From Cylindrodendrum hubeiense (Eukaryota; Ascomycota; Sordariomycetes; Hypocreales; Nectriaceae), in the NCBI GenBank assembly GCA_014621425.1, contig JAANBB010000326.1:1-46884 (forward strand): a stretch of DNA of 46,884 nt, in the 5' to 3' direction. Made by a program: the position numbers and the translations under genes. Positions 46,091 through 46,884 of the stretch are shown in pieces. How positions within the stretch are numbered: the stretch's first letter is position 1; each line of letters opens with the position of its first letter. Under the pieces are notes generated by a model. That model was not told the DNA's origin. It searched no databases and worked only from the letters and a program-made list of their open reading frames with translations.

Positions 46091-46884
46091 TGCGAGGGAG
46101 CTGGAGCTGGGGCGAAACGCCGTCGAAAGGACCCGAAATTCCCGTCGGCTAGTTCCTTTGTTCTCCCGTTCATCGTCACCTTGGCCCCTGTGCCCTTGTC
46201 TGCCCCCCTGCCAGTTCGTGCATCTCATCTCATTTATCACCCATCCCCTTGAGTATCGTCCCCGACTTGGCACCCTATCCCCTTCCCAGGACCAGCCCCC
46301 GATCCCGACCCCAATTCGGAGGAAAACGAGTGTGGTTTCATGGGCGATTGGAGGGCAAGCACTGGCATTGAGTGCATCGTCGGAGGCCGGAGCACAAGGT
46401 ATGGAAAAACACCCCGAAGACGAGGACAGGGTGAGGGGGGATTGCACTTGTGCCGCCAGCCTCCACTGCTGACGGACAACCCATGTCCAAGGGGCACCCG
46501 GGCATATGTTCGGTACCGGCCCCAGGCCTACAGAGTACGTGCATCCCTCAGGTCCGTCAGCTAGGACCCCGACTAGATGTGCGTAGTGCACCCAAGATAT
46601 GGATCGAGTTGAGGGTATGAGGGTAAAGCTACGAGCGCGGAGCAGCGATGGTACAACGCTCCATGACGGCGGCGCCGCTACAGCATGTACCGGGCGGCCA
46701 CTAGCCCCCCAAAGGCGCCTTAGCCGGGGGTCCCCTAACCACCGCTCTTGGGCCCCGAAGCCACTCGCAGTGGGGCCTACGGAGGATGCTTGGGGCACCA
46801 GCTACCCCAAGGTACAGGGGGCTGCTGGCCTGGCAGACGGCGCGGTAGGTACATGCTCGGGCTAGGTCCTTGCCGCACATGCCT

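Larger units (their letters stand above)
39101..46884. other. GC-richer gene desert
   Basis: About 7.8 kb with no gene I can support. Frames up to 296 aa (45908-46798, minus) occur, but they are low complexity, lack domains and overlap frames on the other strand. Visible features are a 10-bp tandem repeat (42961-43000), a GGT/GAT run (45277-45308), a near-palindrome of GTACGTAC type (45387-45410) and a GAGACG repeat (46053-46090). The far right end is C-rich and could be the leader of a gene beyond the window. Confidence 0.5.

Noticed and set aside
45908..46798. Minus-strand open frame of 296 aa
   Set aside because: Low-complexity Ser/Pro content arises from the GAGACG repeat and GC-rich sequence. 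There is no domain and no splice pattern, and overlapping frames occur on the other strand.

Overview
The window reads as nuclear DNA of a filamentous ascomycete (Pezizomycotina), most likely a Sordariomycete. The evidence is compact genes with short GT..AG introns of about 49-258 nt carrying CTAAC-like branch sites, CAMMATG-type start contexts, long pyrimidine-rich leaders, and protein families typical of these fungi. Species cannot be named from the sequence alone. I support fourteen protein-coding genes, all between about 0.8 and 35.4 kb. I found no tRNA, rRNA, CRISPR array or intact transposon.

Layout. (1) 0.8-9.2 kb, proteostasis block: a Cdc34-type ubiquitin-conjugating enzyme (+) converges on a UBA/UIM protein with a degenerate USP fold (-). 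The latter diverges from a Sis1/Psi1-type Hsp40 (+), and their shared 2.4 kb upstream region carries a perfect four-unit heat-shock element. (2) 11.1-18.8 kb: a HAD phosphatase-like hydrolase (+), the initiator-tRNA ribosylphosphate transferase Rit1 (-), and a Gfo/Idh/MocA oxidoreductase (-) facing a DapA-family aldolase (+) across a 2.5 kb upstream region. (3) 19.7-26.5 kb: a DHA2-type transporter with a vacuolar-sorting-like dileucine motif (+), a BAHD-like acyltransferase lacking its catalytic His (+), and a Cys-rich secreted, possibly GPI-anchored protein (+). (4) 28.4-35.4 kb: a MARVEL membrane protein (+) converging on nucleolar Nop16 (-, apparent 1-nt frameshift), then a FAD-dependent DAO-family oxidoreductase (-) divergent from a thiol glutathione peroxidase (+). 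(5) 35.4-46.9 kb: a gene desert. An AT-rich part (to about 39 kb) holds a decayed Tc1/mariner transposase tail; a GC-richer part follows with simple repeats only.

Functionally the best-linked groups are the ubiquitin/chaperone block around the heat-shock element and the divergent oxidoreductase/aldolase pair, which may act on a sugar acid. Exon boundaries were worked out by hand from splice signals and frame continuity, and each intron-containing model except nop16 sums to a multiple of three.
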